A DNA stretch of 64,000 nt from Cupriavidus alkaliphilus (GTDB lineage: Bacteria; Pseudomonadota; Gammaproteobacteria; Burkholderiales; Burkholderiaceae). The translations under genes were made by a program, and so were the position numbers. The stretch spans positions 310,001-374,000 of the forward strand of contig NZ_FMAD01000006.1 in NCBI RefSeq assembly GCF_900094595.1, given 5' to 3'. Below the pieces are notes generated by a model. It saw only the letters and a program-made list of their open reading frames with translations, was not told where the DNA came from and searched no databases. This document shows, piece by piece, positions 1 to 9,141 of the stretch (its first letter is position 1; each line of letters begins with the position of its first letter).

Positions 1-753
1 CAGGCTGGTAGCGGCCACGTCTAGCCGGCTGTTGTCGAGCACCTTCATCGCGGTGCGGAATCCCGTGCCCTCAGGCCCCAGCCGGTTGGCGGCGGGCACG
101 AAGCAGTCGAGCGCCACCTCATGGGCCGGCGCGCCATGGATGCCCATCAGTTTCTCGGCCGGCGCCACCTGCACGCCGTCGCTATGCCGGTCCACCACGA
201 AGGCGCTGATGCCGCGCGTGCCCGCGGCCGGATCGGTCTTGGCATAGACCACGATAAAGTCCGCCGCCTCGGCATTGGAGATAAAGTGCTTGACCCCGCG
301 CAGCCGGTAGCCATCGCCTTGCGGCGTGGCGCGCGTGGCCATGTCGGCCGGGTTGGAACCGGCGCGCGGCTCGGTCAGCGCGAACGCACCCAGCCGCGTG
401 CCGGCCGCCGCGTCGGGCAGGTAGCGCGCACGCTGGCTGTCGTCGCCGCCGATCAGGATGGAATCGGTGGCCAGGTAATGCGCGCCGAGCATCGACGAGG
501 TCGAAGCGCAGGCTTTGGCAACCTCCGCCAGCGACAGGATCAGCGCCACTGGCGAAGTCTCCGTGCCGCCCCACCGTTCCGGCAGGTTCATCCCCATCAG
601 GCCCAGTTCGGCCAGTTGCGGCACATAGCGCGTGGTGGACGTTTCCGCGCGGTCCACTTCGGCCGCCTTCGGCGCCAGTTCGCTCTGCGCGAAGCGGCCG
701 ATGGCATCGGCGATTTCCAGGTCGCCCGGCTCGACGCCCAGTCGTTTAAGCAT
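1..753 (-). CDS. acyl-CoA dehydrogenase (C-terminal part outside window)
   Basis: FAD flavoprotein predicted to oxidise an acyl-CoA to the 2-enoyl-CoA. The first 251 residues are visible and the frame runs off the left edge; the family is usually about 380 residues, so the catalytic-base region is missing. The N-terminal helical domain is followed by the family signature ALTEPRAGSNPA (about 125-136) and KHFISN (155-160). The ATG at 753 has a good AGGAG eight bases upstream. It overlaps the end of the upstream CoA-transferase gene by 8 bp, so the two are translationally coupled; a transferase making the CoA ester followed by its dehydrogenase is a sensible pair. The acyl substrate cannot be told from the sequence. 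Confidence 0.9.
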   Translation of the reverse strand, partial: MLKRLGVEPGDLEIADAIGRFAQSELAPKAAEVDRAETSTTRYVPQLAELGLMGMNLPERWGGTETSPVALILSLAEVAKACASTSSMLGAHYLATDSILIGGDDSQRARYLPDAAAGTRLGAFALTEPRAGSNPADMATRATPQGDGYRLRGVKHFISNAEAADFIVVYAKTDPAAGTRGISAFVVDRHSDGVQVAPAEKLMGIHGAPAHEVALDCFVPAANRLGPEGTGFRTAMKVLDNSRLDVAATSL

Positions 754-1972
754 GTTGTTTCTCCTTGCTGAATTCGTGCGCGGCCAGGATGGCCCCGGTG
801 TGCTGCCCCAGCTCAGGCGCGGGCGTGACACGGTTGGGGCCATACCCCGAGAACTTCACCGGCTGCGACGGCAGCCGCAGCGTGCTTCCATCCGGCCCGG
901 CCACTTCGGTCAGCAGGCCGCGATGGACGGCCTGCTCGCTTTCCAGCGCCTGCCTGACATTGCGGATCGGCGCCACCGGAATGCCCGCCGCGCCCAGCAC
1001 GCGGTTCACCTCGGCGACGGTCAGGCCTGACGACCACGCCTCCAGCCCGGCGCGCAGCGCGGGCTCGAAGCGGCAGCGCGATTCGTCATCGGCAAAGCGC
1101 GGGTCATGCGCCATCTCCGGGCAGCCGATGGTTTCTGCCAGCGTGTGGAACAGCTTGTTGTTGAGCACCGCCACCACGTAGAACCCGTCCGCGGCGCGGT
1201 ACACGCCGAACGGCGCGGATGACGGATGGCGGTTGCCCACCCGCTGCGGCGCCCGCCCGGTGGCGGCATAGCGCGCGACCAGCGTCGCGCTCAGGCTCAG
1301 CGTCGCGTCGAACATCGAGACATCGACATGCGTGCCGCGCCCGTTCTTCTCGCGCGCCAGCAGCGCCGCCAGCACGCCCCATGAGGCAAAGAGCCCGCTG
1401 ACCGCATCGGAGACCGCCTCGCCCAGCATGGTCGGCGCACCGTCGGGCGCGCCGGTGGCATCCATCAGCCCGCACATCGCCTGCAGGATGATGTCGTAGG
1501 CAGGCCGGTGCGATTCGGGCCCGGTCTGGCCGAAGCCCGACACGCTCGCATAGACCAGCGACGGATTCAGCGCCCGCAGCGCCTCGTAGCCGATGCCGAG
1601 CTTGTCCGCCACGCCCGGGCGGAAGTTCTCCACCACCACGTCGGCGCGGGCGCACAGCGCGCGGGCCAGCTCCAGCCCCGCCGCCGTCTTCAAATCGATG
1701 ACGATGCTCTGCTTGTTGCGGTTCATCGCCGCGAACAGCCCGCTCCTGCCCCCGACGAAGGGCCCGACGGCGCGGTAGTCGTCGCCGCCGGGCGGCTCGA
1801 TCTTGATCACCTCGGCGCCCAGGTCGCCCAGCAGCGCCGTGCAATAGGGCCCCGCCAGCACCCGCGAAAAATCGATCACGCGGATGCCGGCCAGCGGCAG
1901 GTCGGAATGGGGGGAATGGGTGGAATCGCTGGACGGATCCAAGGCTTGCTCCTCGATGGCTTGCAAGCGCAT
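746..1972 (-). CDS. CaiB/BaiF family CoA-transferase
   Basis: Class III CoA-transferase, 408 residues as drawn, which moves CoA between carboxylic acids through an enzyme-aspartyl intermediate. Visible are the N-terminal fold start (LAGIRVIDFSRVLAGP, about 28-43), the VVVENFRPG segment (112-120) and a likely catalytic Asp near 189 (EAVSDAVSGLFA). The start is uncertain. The ATG at 1972 has no ribosome site, whereas the in-frame TTG at 1942 follows GAGGAG at ideal distance and would remove ten poorly conserved residues. The stop overlaps the acyl-CoA dehydrogenase start. The LysR gene at 2072 is divergent and is a likely regulator by position. Substrate unknown. Confidence 0.9.
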   Translation of the reverse strand: MRLQAIEEQALDPSSDSTHSPHSDLPLAGIRVIDFSRVLAGPYCTALLGDLGAEVIKIEPPGGDDYRAVGPFVGGRSGLFAAMNRNKQSIVIDLKTAAGLELARALCARADVVVENFRPGVADKLGIGYEALRALNPSLVYASVSGFGQTGPESHRPAYDIILQAMCGLMDATGAPDGAPTMLGEAVSDAVSGLFASWGVLAALLAREKNGRGTHVDVSMFDATLSLSATLVARYAATGRAPQRVGNRHPSSAPFGVYRAADGFYVVAVLNNKLFHTLAETIGCPEMAHDPRFADDESRCRFEPALRAGLEAWSSGLTVAEVNRVLGAAGIPVAPIRNVRQALESEQAVHRGLLTEVAGPDGSTLRLPSQPVKFSGYGPNRVTPAPELGQHTGAILAAHEFSKEKQHA

Positions 1973-2071
1973 GGCTTGGGTTTCATGGCTTGCGTTTCAG
2001 TGGCTCGATTCTGCGCAGCGCAAGCTATCAAGTAAAATATGGAATTCGACTAGCACCTATAGGATTTTCTG

Positions 2072-2998
2072 ATGCGTGTCTCGCTGCGCCGGTTGCGCTA
2101 CTTCGCCGCGACCGCAGAAACCGGCAGCACCACGGCGGCGGCGCGGCTGCTGAGCGTCTCGCAGCCGTCTATCTCGGTCGCCATCCGCGAGCTGGAGACG
2201 CTGTTCGAGGAAGCCCTGTTTGCCCGCGACGCCGGCGCGCGCATGACCCTGACCCGCTTCGGCGTGCGCAAGCTGGCCGAAGCCCGCCACATCCTGGGCG
2301 CGGCCACGGCGTTCGAGGTCGACAAGAGCGGCGACGGTGCGGCCGGCGAAGTGCAGATCGGGGTTTTCCGCACGCTGGCGCCGGTCTACCTGCCGGTGCT
2401 GCTGCGCCTGGCGCGCGAGCGCTATCCCAACCTGGCGGTGCGTTTTGTCGAAGGCGACCTGGCCCAGCTGGAAGACTGGCTGCACGGGGGACAGATCGAG
2501 CTGGCGCTGAGCTACGACGTCGGCATGCCCGACGACCTCGAGCGCGAATTGCTGGCCGAACTGCGGCCCTACGGCCTGGTGCCCGCCGGCTCGCGGCTGG
2601 CGCGGCGCCGCGGCAGCATCTCGCTGCATGAGCTGGCGCAGGAGCCGCTGATCCTGATCGACCTGCCGCACAGCCGCGAATTCCTGATGGCGCCGTTCTG
2701 GCAATACGGGCTGCAGCCCGAGGTGCGCTACCGCGCCACCTCGCTGGAACTGGCGCGCGGCATGGTCGCCAACGGCCTGGGCGTGGCGCTGCTGATCACG
2801 CAGGCGCCCGCGTCATCGCAGATCACCGCCGTGGTGGAAAAGTCGATCCGTGAAGACACCGTGCGCCAGCCGCTGGTGATCGCCCGCGCGGCGCGCGCCA
2901 CGCGCTCACGTGCCGCGGAACTGCTGGCCGAATGCGTGCGCGCCGCCGTGGCGGAGGCAACCGGCGCCCCAGCCCGCCCGCGCCCGCGCGTTGCCTGA
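2072..2998 (+). CDS. LysR family transcriptional regulator
   Basis: 308-residue LysR-type regulator. The N-terminal winged helix-turn-helix covers about residues 3-62 (LRRLRYFAATAETGSTTAAA, then VSQPSISVAIRELE), followed by a linker and a periplasmic-binding-protein-like effector domain (about 92-295). It is divergent from the CoA-transferase/acyl-CoA dehydrogenase pair across about 100 bp, which is the classical arrangement for a LysR protein controlling its neighbour and itself. The short palindrome CCTATAGG at 2056-2063 lies just before the start. The effector cannot be predicted; the C-terminal tail is rich in Pro and Arg. Confidence 0.93.
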   Translation: MRVSLRRLRYFAATAETGSTTAAARLLSVSQPSISVAIRELETLFEEALFARDAGARMTLTRFGVRKLAEARHILGAATAFEVDKSGDGAAGEVQIGVFRTLAPVYLPVLLRLARERYPNLAVRFVEGDLAQLEDWLHGGQIELALSYDVGMPDDLERELLAELRPYGLVPAGSRLARRRGSISLHELAQEPLILIDLPHSREFLMAPFWQYGLQPEVRYRATSLELARGMVANGLGVALLITQAPASSQITAVVEKSIREDTVRQPLVIARAARATRSRAAELLAECVRAAVAEATGAPARPRPRVA

Positions 2999-3056
2999 GC
3001 CCCGCTCTCGCCAGCGCGACTGTGGTAGCGTGGCGCTTTCCGAATGGCCTGCTCCC

Positions 3057-3293
3057 ATGACCGATTTCGACACCGACGCCCTGAAGCGGCTGGTCACCGT
3101 CACCATGCCCTTTGGCAAGCACAAGGGCACGCTGATCGCCGACCTGCCGGGCAACTACCTGAACTGGTTCGCGCGCGAGGGCTTCCCGCCGGGACAGATC
3201 GGCGCGCTGCTGGCGCTGATGCATGAACTGGATCACAACGGGCTCGCTTATTTGCTGAAGCCGTTGCGGGGCCACGACGCATCGCCCCAGTAA
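3057..3293 (+). CDS. DUF3820 family protein (putative quorum-sensing-regulated virulence factor family)
   Basis: Small soluble protein of 78 residues. The sequence has the family pattern of a central MPFGKHKG motif (17-24) followed by LPGNYLNWFAREGFPPG. The ATG at 3057 was chosen because the homologous region starts there; the open frame further upstream lies inside the LysR gene. It follows that gene by 58 bp and converges with garD, whose stop lies 9 bp away. The family name comes from a Pseudomonas member; no biochemical function is established and none is inferred here. Confidence 0.85.
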   Translation: MTDFDTDALKRLVTVTMPFGKHKGTLIADLPGNYLNWFAREGFPPGQIGALLALMHELDHNGLAYLLKPLRGHDASPQ

Positions 3294-3302
3294 AACCAGC
3301 CC

Positions 3303-4868
3303 TCAGGTAACCGGCGCCGGATTGAACAACACCAGCGCATTGCGGATCTTCCAGTGCTCGGCCCATGACTTCTTGCCGCTGGCCACTGCCAGCAGCGTGT
3401 GGAACAGCTCCCAGCCCACGTCCTCGATGGTGGCCTCGCCGGTGGCGATGCGGCCGGCATTGACGTCCATCAGGTCGTGCCAGCGCCGCGCCAGGTCATT
3501 GCGCGTGGAGACCTTGATCACCGGCACTTCCGCCAGCCCGTACGGCGTGCCGCGTCCGGTGGTGAATACGTGCAGGTTCATGCCGGCGGCGAGCTGCAGC
3601 GTGCCGCAGACAAAGTCGCCGGCGGGCGTGGCGGCGTAGATCAGGCCTTTCTGCGTGACCTTTTCGCCCGGGCCGCTGACGCCGTGGATCGGACCGGTGC
3701 CGGACTTGACGATCGAGCCCATCGCCTTTTCGACGATATTGGACAGGCCGCCCTTCTTGTTGCCGGGCGTGGTGTTGGCGCTGCGGTCGACCTGCCCTTG
3801 CTCCAGGTAGCGGTCATACCAGGCCATCTGGCGCACCAGCGCGTCGGCCACCTCGGGCGTGGCGGCGCGTGCGGTGAGCTGGTCGATGCCGTCGCGCACC
3901 TCGGTGACTTCGGAGAACATCACGGTGGCGCCGGCGCGTACCAGCAGATCGGTGGCAAAGCCTACTGCCGGATTGGCGGTGACGCCGGAGAACGCATCGC
4001 TGCCGCCGCACTGGACCCCTACCACCAGGTCTGACGCGGGGCAGGTCTCGCGCCGGCGCGCGTCCAGGCGCGCGAGGTGCTTTTCCGCCGTCGCCATGAT
4101 CGAATCGATCATCGAGGCGAAGCCCACGTGCTGCTCGTCCTGCAGGCACACCACGTCGGGTTCGCCCGCCTTCTGGATCGGGATGGTGCCGGCGCCGATC
4201 AGGCGCGCCGGCTGCAGCTTCTCGCAGCCCAGGCTGACGATCATCACCTCGCCGCCGAAGTTGGGGTTCAGCGCGATATTGCGGATGGTGCGGATCGGGA
4301 TGCCGGCATCGGGCGCGTCGATGGCCACGCCGCAGCCATAGGTGTGCTCCAGGCCGACCACGTCGTCGACGTTGGGATACCTGGGCAGCAGTTCTTCCTT
4401 GATGCGGCGCACCGCGAACTCCACCACGCCCTCGACGCACTGCACCGTGGTGGTAATGCCCAGGATGTTGCGCGTGCCGACCGAGCCGTCGGCATTGCGG
4501 TAGCCCTCGAAGGTATAGCCATCCAGCGGCGGCAGCGGCGTCACGCGCGTGCCGACCGGCAGGTCCTCCAGCCCGGGGGCGGGCGGCATGCGGATCACGC
4601 GCTCGTTGACCCAGCTGCCGCGCGGGAGGTCCCTGAGCGCGTAGCCGATCACGACGTTGTAGCGAATCACCGCGTCGCCTTCGCGCAGGTCGGCCAGCGC
4701 GACCTTGTGGCCTTGCGGGACCGCTTCGGCCAGCACCAGGCCGCACGGGAAGGTGGTGCCTGCGGGCAGCCCGCCGTCATTGGCCACGATGGCGACGTTG
4801 TCGTGCGCGTGCATCGTGATGTAGAGGGGGCGCGATGCCTGCACTGCCACGGTAGGGGTCACTGCCAT
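3303..4868 (-). CDS. garD: galactarate dehydratase
   Basis: Predicted to dehydrate galactarate (mucate) to 5-keto-4-deoxyglucarate in aldarate catabolism. The protein has 521 residues, close to the 523 of E. coli GarD. It has a short N-terminal SAF-like domain (about 13-95) and a long UxaA/GarD catalytic domain with the conserved [21 protein letters not shown] and [18 protein letters not shown] segments. The ATG at 4868 is preferred because GGAGAAG lies just upstream; a longer frame to 4922 has no ribosome site and would overlap a palindromic operator. Altronate dehydratase relatives are the main alternative, but length and similarity favour GarD. No other aldarate genes are adjacent. Confidence 0.88.
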   Translation of the reverse strand: MAVTPTVAVQASRPLYITMHAHDNVAIVANDGGLPAGTTFPCGLVLAEAVPQGHKVALADLREGDAVIRYNVVIGYALRDLPRGSWVNERVIRMPPAPGLEDLPVGTRVTPLPPLDGYTFEGYRNADGSVGTRNILGITTTVQCVEGVVEFAVRRIKEELLPRYPNVDDVVGLEHTYGCGVAIDAPDAGIPIRTIRNIALNPNFGGEVMIVSLGCEKLQPARLIGAGTIPIQKAGEPDVVCLQDEQHVGFASMIDSIMATAEKHLARLDARRRETCPASDLVVGVQCGGSDAFSGVTANPAVGFATDLLVRAGATVMFSEVTEVRDGIDQLTARAATPEVADALVRQMAWYDRYLEQGQVDRSANTTPGNKKGGLSNIVEKAMGSIVKSGTGPIHGVSGPGEKVTQKGLIYAATPAGDFVCGTLQLAAGMNLHVFTTGRGTPYGLAEVPVIKVSTRNDLARRWHDLMDVNAGRIATGEATIEDVGWELFHTLLAVASGKKSWAEHWKIRNALVLFNPAPVT

Positions 4869-4907
4869 GTCTTCTCCAGCCTCGAAATTAATCAGGGCAT
4901 GTGTTAC

Positions 4908-4920
4908 GTTGTCTGACAAC
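4908..4920. promoter_or_regulatory. palindromic operator candidate 1 (garD side)
   Basis: GTTGTCTGACAAC is a perfect 6+1+6 palindrome 40 bp upstream of the garD start. Sites of the form TTGT-N3-ACAA are typical of GntR-family regulators of the FCD subgroup. A second copy sits at 5006-5022, with the two centres exactly 100 bp apart. The 375-bp gap between garD and the divergent cyclase gene holds only these sites and the start regions. Confidence 0.6.
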
Positions 4921-5005
4921 ATTTTACAGACTTCATCGCTTCTGCGGCTGCGGGTTATCCCTCAAAACACCCGAATCCGGGAGATTTGCGTCGCACATTC
5001 TGCCG

Positions 5006-5022
5006 ATGTTGTACGACAACAT
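5006..5022. promoter_or_regulatory. palindromic operator candidate 2 (cyclase side)
   Basis: ATGTTGTACGACAACAT has perfect 7-bp arms around ACG and shares GTTGT-N3-ACAAC with the site at 4908. It lies between garD and the divergent cyclase gene. No GntR gene is present in this window, so the cognate regulator must be encoded elsewhere. Confidence 0.6.
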
Positions 5023-5243
5023 ACGAAAAGGAGGCAACACCGCGATCAGACAAAAGCAACCTTTGCTGCACTGCAAAATGACCGTCCCCTGCGACATGGC
5101 CTATAAGAGTGCAACCGGTTTCATGCCAGACGGCACCGGCCAATCCACGCGCCGGCCCTGCGCAACACCCCGCCCGGCTTTGAATTCCGTTCCGCATCGC
5201 CTGGCCGTTCCCGCGGCCAGCCACACGACAGGAGGCATGACTC

Positions 5244-6299
5244 ATGCGCTGGAAGCAACGTCCGCAAGGTTCCAACTGGGGCGACTTCGGCCCCGACGAC
5301 CAGCTCGGCCGCATCAACCTGATCGGGCCCGAACAGGTCATCAAGGGCGCGCGCGAGGTGCAGGCCGGCCTGAGCTTCTGCCTGTCGCTGCCGCTGGACT
5401 ACCCCGGCGGCAACAAGCTCAATCCCCGTCGCCATCCTCCGGTGCTGCGGCCGACCTTCCGCGACGACTCGCCGTACACCAACTTCCCGCTGGCGAAGAT
5501 GGATCCTGCCGCGACCGATGTCATCAGCGACGACCAGGTGCTGATGTGTCTGCAGTACAGCACGCAATGGGACGCGCTGGCGCATGTGGGCGCGCTCTTC
5601 GACGCCGACGGCGATGGCCGCGCCGAGCGGGTCTACTACAACGGCTACCGCGCCAACGAGCATATCGTCGGGCCGGTCGACTACGCCGAGGACGACAACT
5701 TCGCGGCGCACCCGTGCGGCCACGACCACAGCGCGGCGCACGCGCTCGGCATCGAGAACTTCGCGGTCAAGGGCATGCAGGGACGCGGCGTGCTGGTGGA
5801 CCTGGCGCATGTCTTTGGCATGGACTTCCGCAACGTCGGCTATGACGACCTGATGCGCGCAATGGAGGCCGGCAAGGTGGCAGTCGAACGCGGCGACATG
5901 CTGCTGCTGCGCACCGGCTTTGCCGAAGTGGTGCTGTCGATGCAGCGCGAGCCTGACGAGGGCGTGCTGCATCACAGTTGCTGCGCGCTCGACGGGCGTG
6001 ATGACAAGCTGCTGAACTGGATCACCGATGCGGGCATCGCGGCGCTGATCGCGGACAACTATGCGGTGGAGCGGTACCCTGCCCGCCCGGCGCCGGATGG
6101 CCAAGCGCACCATCCTTTGCTGCCGCTGCATCACCATTGCTTGTTCAAGCTGGGATTGCCGCTGGGGGAGCTGTGGTATTTGCGGGAGCTGGCGGACTGG
6201 CTGAGGGCGAATGGGCGGACGCGGTTTCAGTTGACGGCGCCGCCGTTGAGGTTGCCCGGGGCGGTGGGGTCGCCGGTTACGCCGGTTGCCACGGTGTAA
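5244..6299 (+). CDS. cyclase family protein (kynurenine-formamidase-like fold)
   Basis: 351-residue metal-dependent hydrolase of the putative cyclase family. The central segment has the expected order of motifs: STQWDALAHVG (near 106), the region HPCGHDHSAAHALGIENF (near 155) and GRGVLVDLAHVFG. Members cleave amides or esters of small acids or act as cyclases. The ATG at 5244 has AGGAGG eight bases upstream. It is divergent from garD and shares the intergenic operator pair with it. Its substrate is unknown; a role in aldarate or lactone metabolism would only be a guess from position. Confidence 0.85.
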   Translation: MRWKQRPQGSNWGDFGPDDQLGRINLIGPEQVIKGAREVQAGLSFCLSLPLDYPGGNKLNPRRHPPVLRPTFRDDSPYTNFPLAKMDPAATDVISDDQVLMCLQYSTQWDALAHVGALFDADGDGRAERVYYNGYRANEHIVGPVDYAEDDNFAAHPCGHDHSAAHALGIENFAVKGMQGRGVLVDLAHVFGMDFRNVGYDDLMRAMEAGKVAVERGDMLLLRTGFAEVVLSMQREPDEGVLHHSCCALDGRDDKLLNWITDAGIAALIADNYAVERYPARPAPDGQAHHPLLPLHHHCLFKLGLPLGELWYLRELADWLRANGRTRFQLTAPPLRLPGAVGSPVTPVATV

Positions 6300-6351
6300 G
6301 TGTTCGGGATGCTTCCGAACTGCGGTTGGGTGCCGAACTTGACTCGCGCTG

Positions 6352-6380
6352 CTGTTTTGCCGGCGTAGCCGGCGAAACAG
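6352..6380. terminator. bidirectional hairpin between convergent genes
   Basis: CTGTTTTGCCGGC pairs with GCCGGCGAAACAG over 13 bp (one G-U pair) with loop GTA. The T-rich outer arm on one strand and A-rich outer arm on the other suit termination in both directions, between the cyclase gene and the convergent MFS gene. A smaller hairpin (GTTCGG...CCGAAC, 6302-6320) precedes it. Confidence 0.65.
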
Positions 6381-6413
6381 ACCCACTACATCGCGCCCGG
6401 CCGCCCCGCTTCC

Positions 6414-7718
6414 CTACCGCCGAATGAACGCCGCAATGACGGCACTGATAATGCAACTGGCGGCCACGATAGGAAATACCAGCGAGGTATTACCCGACTG
6501 GTCCAGGATGCGACCGATCAGCGGTTCCCCAAGGCCCGCGAGCAGATAAGAGAAGAAATTGAGAATGCCCGTAGCCGTGCCCGCCCGCTTCGCCCCCACC
6601 AGATCCGGACACAGTGCCCAGAACGACGACGCCGGACCATAGACGAAGAAACCCGCCAGGAACAGCGCGACGATGGCACCCATGCCCGTGGGCAACTGGT
6701 ACATGACCATCGATGCCATCGCCCCCAGTACCATGTAAAGCATGATCGCCTTGCTGCGGCTCGAGCCGAACAGCCGGTCCGAGATCCAGCCGTTGGACAG
6801 CGCGCCGAACGCCATGCCCACCGGCAGCGCCACCGAGATCCAGGCCGGGTCGATCAGCGTCTCGGCGGTCTTCCAGTTCTTGCCCAGGAAGTGCACCGGC
6901 ACCCAGACGATCAGGCCGTAGCGCGCCGCGTTCTGGAAGCCGATCGACAGGCCCGCGATGATCAGGCGCGGGTTGCGCAGCACAGCCTGGTAGCGGGACC
7001 ACGAGCTTTCCTCGGCGTCGGTCTCGACCGCGGTGGCGTGGTCCGCGTCCTCGCGCCTGGCCACGCCGGTGTCAGGCGACCTGAAGCCGAGCTCCTCGGG
7101 CCGCTCGCGCACGATCAGGTAGAACGTGATGCCGCCCAGCAGCATCAGCAGCACCGGCAGGCGGAAGATCCAGCGCCAGTCGAGCTGCAGGATGTTCACC
7201 ACCACGATCGAGGTCACGAACGACAGCACCGACGCGCAGCCGGCCGCGAACACATAGAAGCCGTAGACCTTGCCGCGCTCGCCCGCGCCCCACCAGTTCG
7301 ACAGCAGCCGGCTGCCCGGTGCCCAGCCCAGCGCCTGGAAGTAGCCGTTGATGCCCCATGGGATCGCCAGGCTCTTGAAGCCGACGGCGAAGCTCACCAC
7401 CCAGTTGGCCGCGCATGACAGGACCGCGCCGGCGGTCATCACGCGGCGCCCGCCGAACTTGTCGCCGAGGTTGCCGTTGATGGCCTGGCCGATGGCGTAG
7501 CACCACAGCAGGCAGGTCGAGGCCCAGCCCAGCGCCGTCTTGGACAGGCCGAACTCTTCCTGGATGCCGGGAATGGCAAAGCCGAAGGTCTGCCGCCCGG
7601 TGTAGAAGAAGAAATAGCAAAACATCGCGGCCAGCAGCATGCGCCACTGCGCGCGCCGGAACGATTGCTCGGCGGGCGCGACGAACGCCCCTGCCTGGAT
7701 GCGATCGGCAGTTTCCAT
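6414..7718 (-). CDS. MFS transporter, OPA-like (organophosphate:phosphate antiporter type)
   Basis: 434-residue inner-membrane carrier of the major facilitator superfamily with about 12 hydrophobic segments. The opening (FYTGRQTFGFAIPGIQEEFGL) and the first-loop motif GDKFGGRR resemble OPA members such as GlpT, UhpT and PgtP, which exchange organic phosphates for phosphate. The ATG at 7718 follows CAGGAGAC; the frame extends further upstream without another site. The iron alcohol dehydrogenase gene lies 74 bp away and is co-directional (transcribed first), with a LysR gene divergent beyond it. This grouping suggests uptake of an organophosphate or phosphonate, but the substrate is inferred only from family resemblance and context. 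Confidence 0.87.
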   Translation of the reverse strand: METADRIQAGAFVAPAEQSFRRAQWRMLLAAMFCYFFFYTGRQTFGFAIPGIQEEFGLSKTALGWASTCLLWCYAIGQAINGNLGDKFGGRRVMTAGAVLSCAANWVVSFAVGFKSLAIPWGINGYFQALGWAPGSRLLSNWWGAGERGKVYGFYVFAAGCASVLSFVTSIVVVNILQLDWRWIFRLPVLLMLLGGITFYLIVRERPEELGFRSPDTGVARREDADHATAVETDAEESSWSRYQAVLRNPRLIIAGLSIGFQNAARYGLIVWVPVHFLGKNWKTAETLIDPAWISVALPVGMAFGALSNGWISDRLFGSSRSKAIMLYMVLGAMASMVMYQLPTGMGAIVALFLAGFFVYGPASSFWALCPDLVGAKRAGTATGILNFFSYLLAGLGEPLIGRILDQSGNTSLVFPIVAASCIISAVIAAFIRR

Positions 7719-7792
7719 GGTTGTCTCCTGTTGTATTGTCGGCCCGTTTGCCGGGCTCATGTGGGCGGGTAAACGCTGGCCGCGGGGAACCG

Positions 7793-8884
7793 CTACGCAG
7801 GCACGGCGCCGATGAAGTTCCTGCCGCGTGCCCCGTCCAGCGCGCGCGCGATCATGGCGCCGGCCTCGTCGTCGCTGACGCCGTAGTCGGCAAACTCGGT
7901 CTTCACGCCCAGCCCCTGCAGGAAGCCACGCAGGCGCTGCTGCGCGGCGGGCAACGACGGGCCGAACAGCCGCTGCAGCGTGCGGTCGCGATCGGGGCGG
8001 CGCGCCCAAGCCTTTTCCAGCACCAGCGGCAGCGTGAACGAGCAGGCAATGCCGTGCGGCACGCCGTGGCGCAGCGTCATTTCGTAGGAGATCGAATGCG
8101 CCAGCGCAGTCTTGGTGTTGGAGAACGCCAGTCCGGCCTTGAGCGCGGCCAGCGCCATGCGCTCGCGCAGCGCCAGGTCATCCAGGTTCCGCGCCAGTTG
8201 CGGCAGCGTGTCGAAGATGTCCTCAACCGCCGACACCGCGAAGGTGTCGGAGACCGGGTTGGCGTTGACGTTCCAGATCGATTCGAGCGCGTGCGAGAGC
8301 GCGTCGAGGCCGGTGGCGATGGTGGTGGCGCGCGGCACCGACAGCATCAGCTGCGCGTCGACGATGGCCGCCGCGGGCCAGGTCTGCGGCAGGTGCAGCG
8401 AGTATTTTTTCTGGTTCGCCGCATCCCAGATGGTGGCCCATGGCGTCACTTCGCTGCCGGTGCCGGCGGTGGTCGGCACCGCGATCAGCGGCCTGGCCTG
8501 CGCCGGCGTGAAGGACTTGCCGCTCGCCAGCAGGCTGATCAGCGAATCGAACCGGCCCGAGCGGGTGCCGACCATCAGCGCCTTGGCGGTATCGATGGCG
8601 CTGCCGCCGCCGACCGCGACGATGGCGTCGCAGCGGTCGGCATGTTCCCAGAAGCGGTGGTACAGGCCGGACAGCTGTGCCACATCGGGGTTGGGCTGCA
8701 CGTCTTCGATCAGTCCGGCCAGGTCCGCGCCCAGCAGCGCTTCCAGCCGCGCCACCAGTCCCAGCGCGCGCGCTTCGGGGAAGGTCACGACCACGGCGCG
8801 CCGGCCGTGGAGCAGGGCCGGCAACTGGTCGAGCGCGCCGGCCCCGCAATGGATCGACACGGGGTTGTGGTAGGCGTGAATCAT
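7793..8884 (-). CDS. iron-containing alcohol dehydrogenase, phosphonate-metabolism-like (PsrA-like)
   Basis: 363-residue group III (Fe-dependent) alcohol dehydrogenase. The NAD-binding GGGSAIDTAK motif (near 112), the PTTAGTGSEVTPWAT segment and iron ligands in GLDALSHALES and in HSISYEMTLRHGVPHG are all present. The GSEVTPWATIWD and SLHLPQTWP stretches recall the subfamily found with phosphonate catabolism genes, but no phnW or phnX is in the window. The ATG at 8884 has CAGGAGAC upstream. It is likely cotranscribed with the OPA-like transporter and controlled by the divergent LysR gene. A general short-chain aldehyde/alcohol dehydrogenase is the alternative. Confidence 0.85.
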   Translation of the reverse strand: MIHAYHNPVSIHCGAGALDQLPALLHGRRAVVVTFPEARALGLVARLEALLGADLAGLIEDVQPNPDVAQLSGLYHRFWEHADRCDAIVAVGGGSAIDTAKALMVGTRSGRFDSLISLLASGKSFTPAQARPLIAVPTTAGTGSEVTPWATIWDAANQKKYSLHLPQTWPAAAIVDAQLMLSVPRATTIATGLDALSHALESIWNVNANPVSDTFAVSAVEDIFDTLPQLARNLDDLALRERMALAALKAGLAFSNTKTALAHSISYEMTLRHGVPHGIACSFTLPLVLEKAWARRPDRDRTLQRLFGPSLPAAQQRLRGFLQGLGVKTEFADYGVSDDEAGAMIARALDGARGRNFIGAVPA

Positions 8885-9141
8885 GGGGTCTCCTGGGTCC
8901 TGGCTTCGGGTAGCGTTGGGGCCGCGGCCTGCGCCGCGCGCCCGGGTTGCCAGAAGTGTGGGAGACGCCAAAGCCCCGGTCCAATCGCATCTTTGATACC
9001 CGGCTGCGCCAAAACCGATGGATCGCCGCGGCGCCGCGCCGGCCTCGGGGAAACCCTGTACGCGTCGGCGCGCGGCTGTGGGAGACTCGCCGGACACGCC
9101 GCCGCAGCGGCGGCCAGCCCCCATCCAAGACTCCGCCGTCC

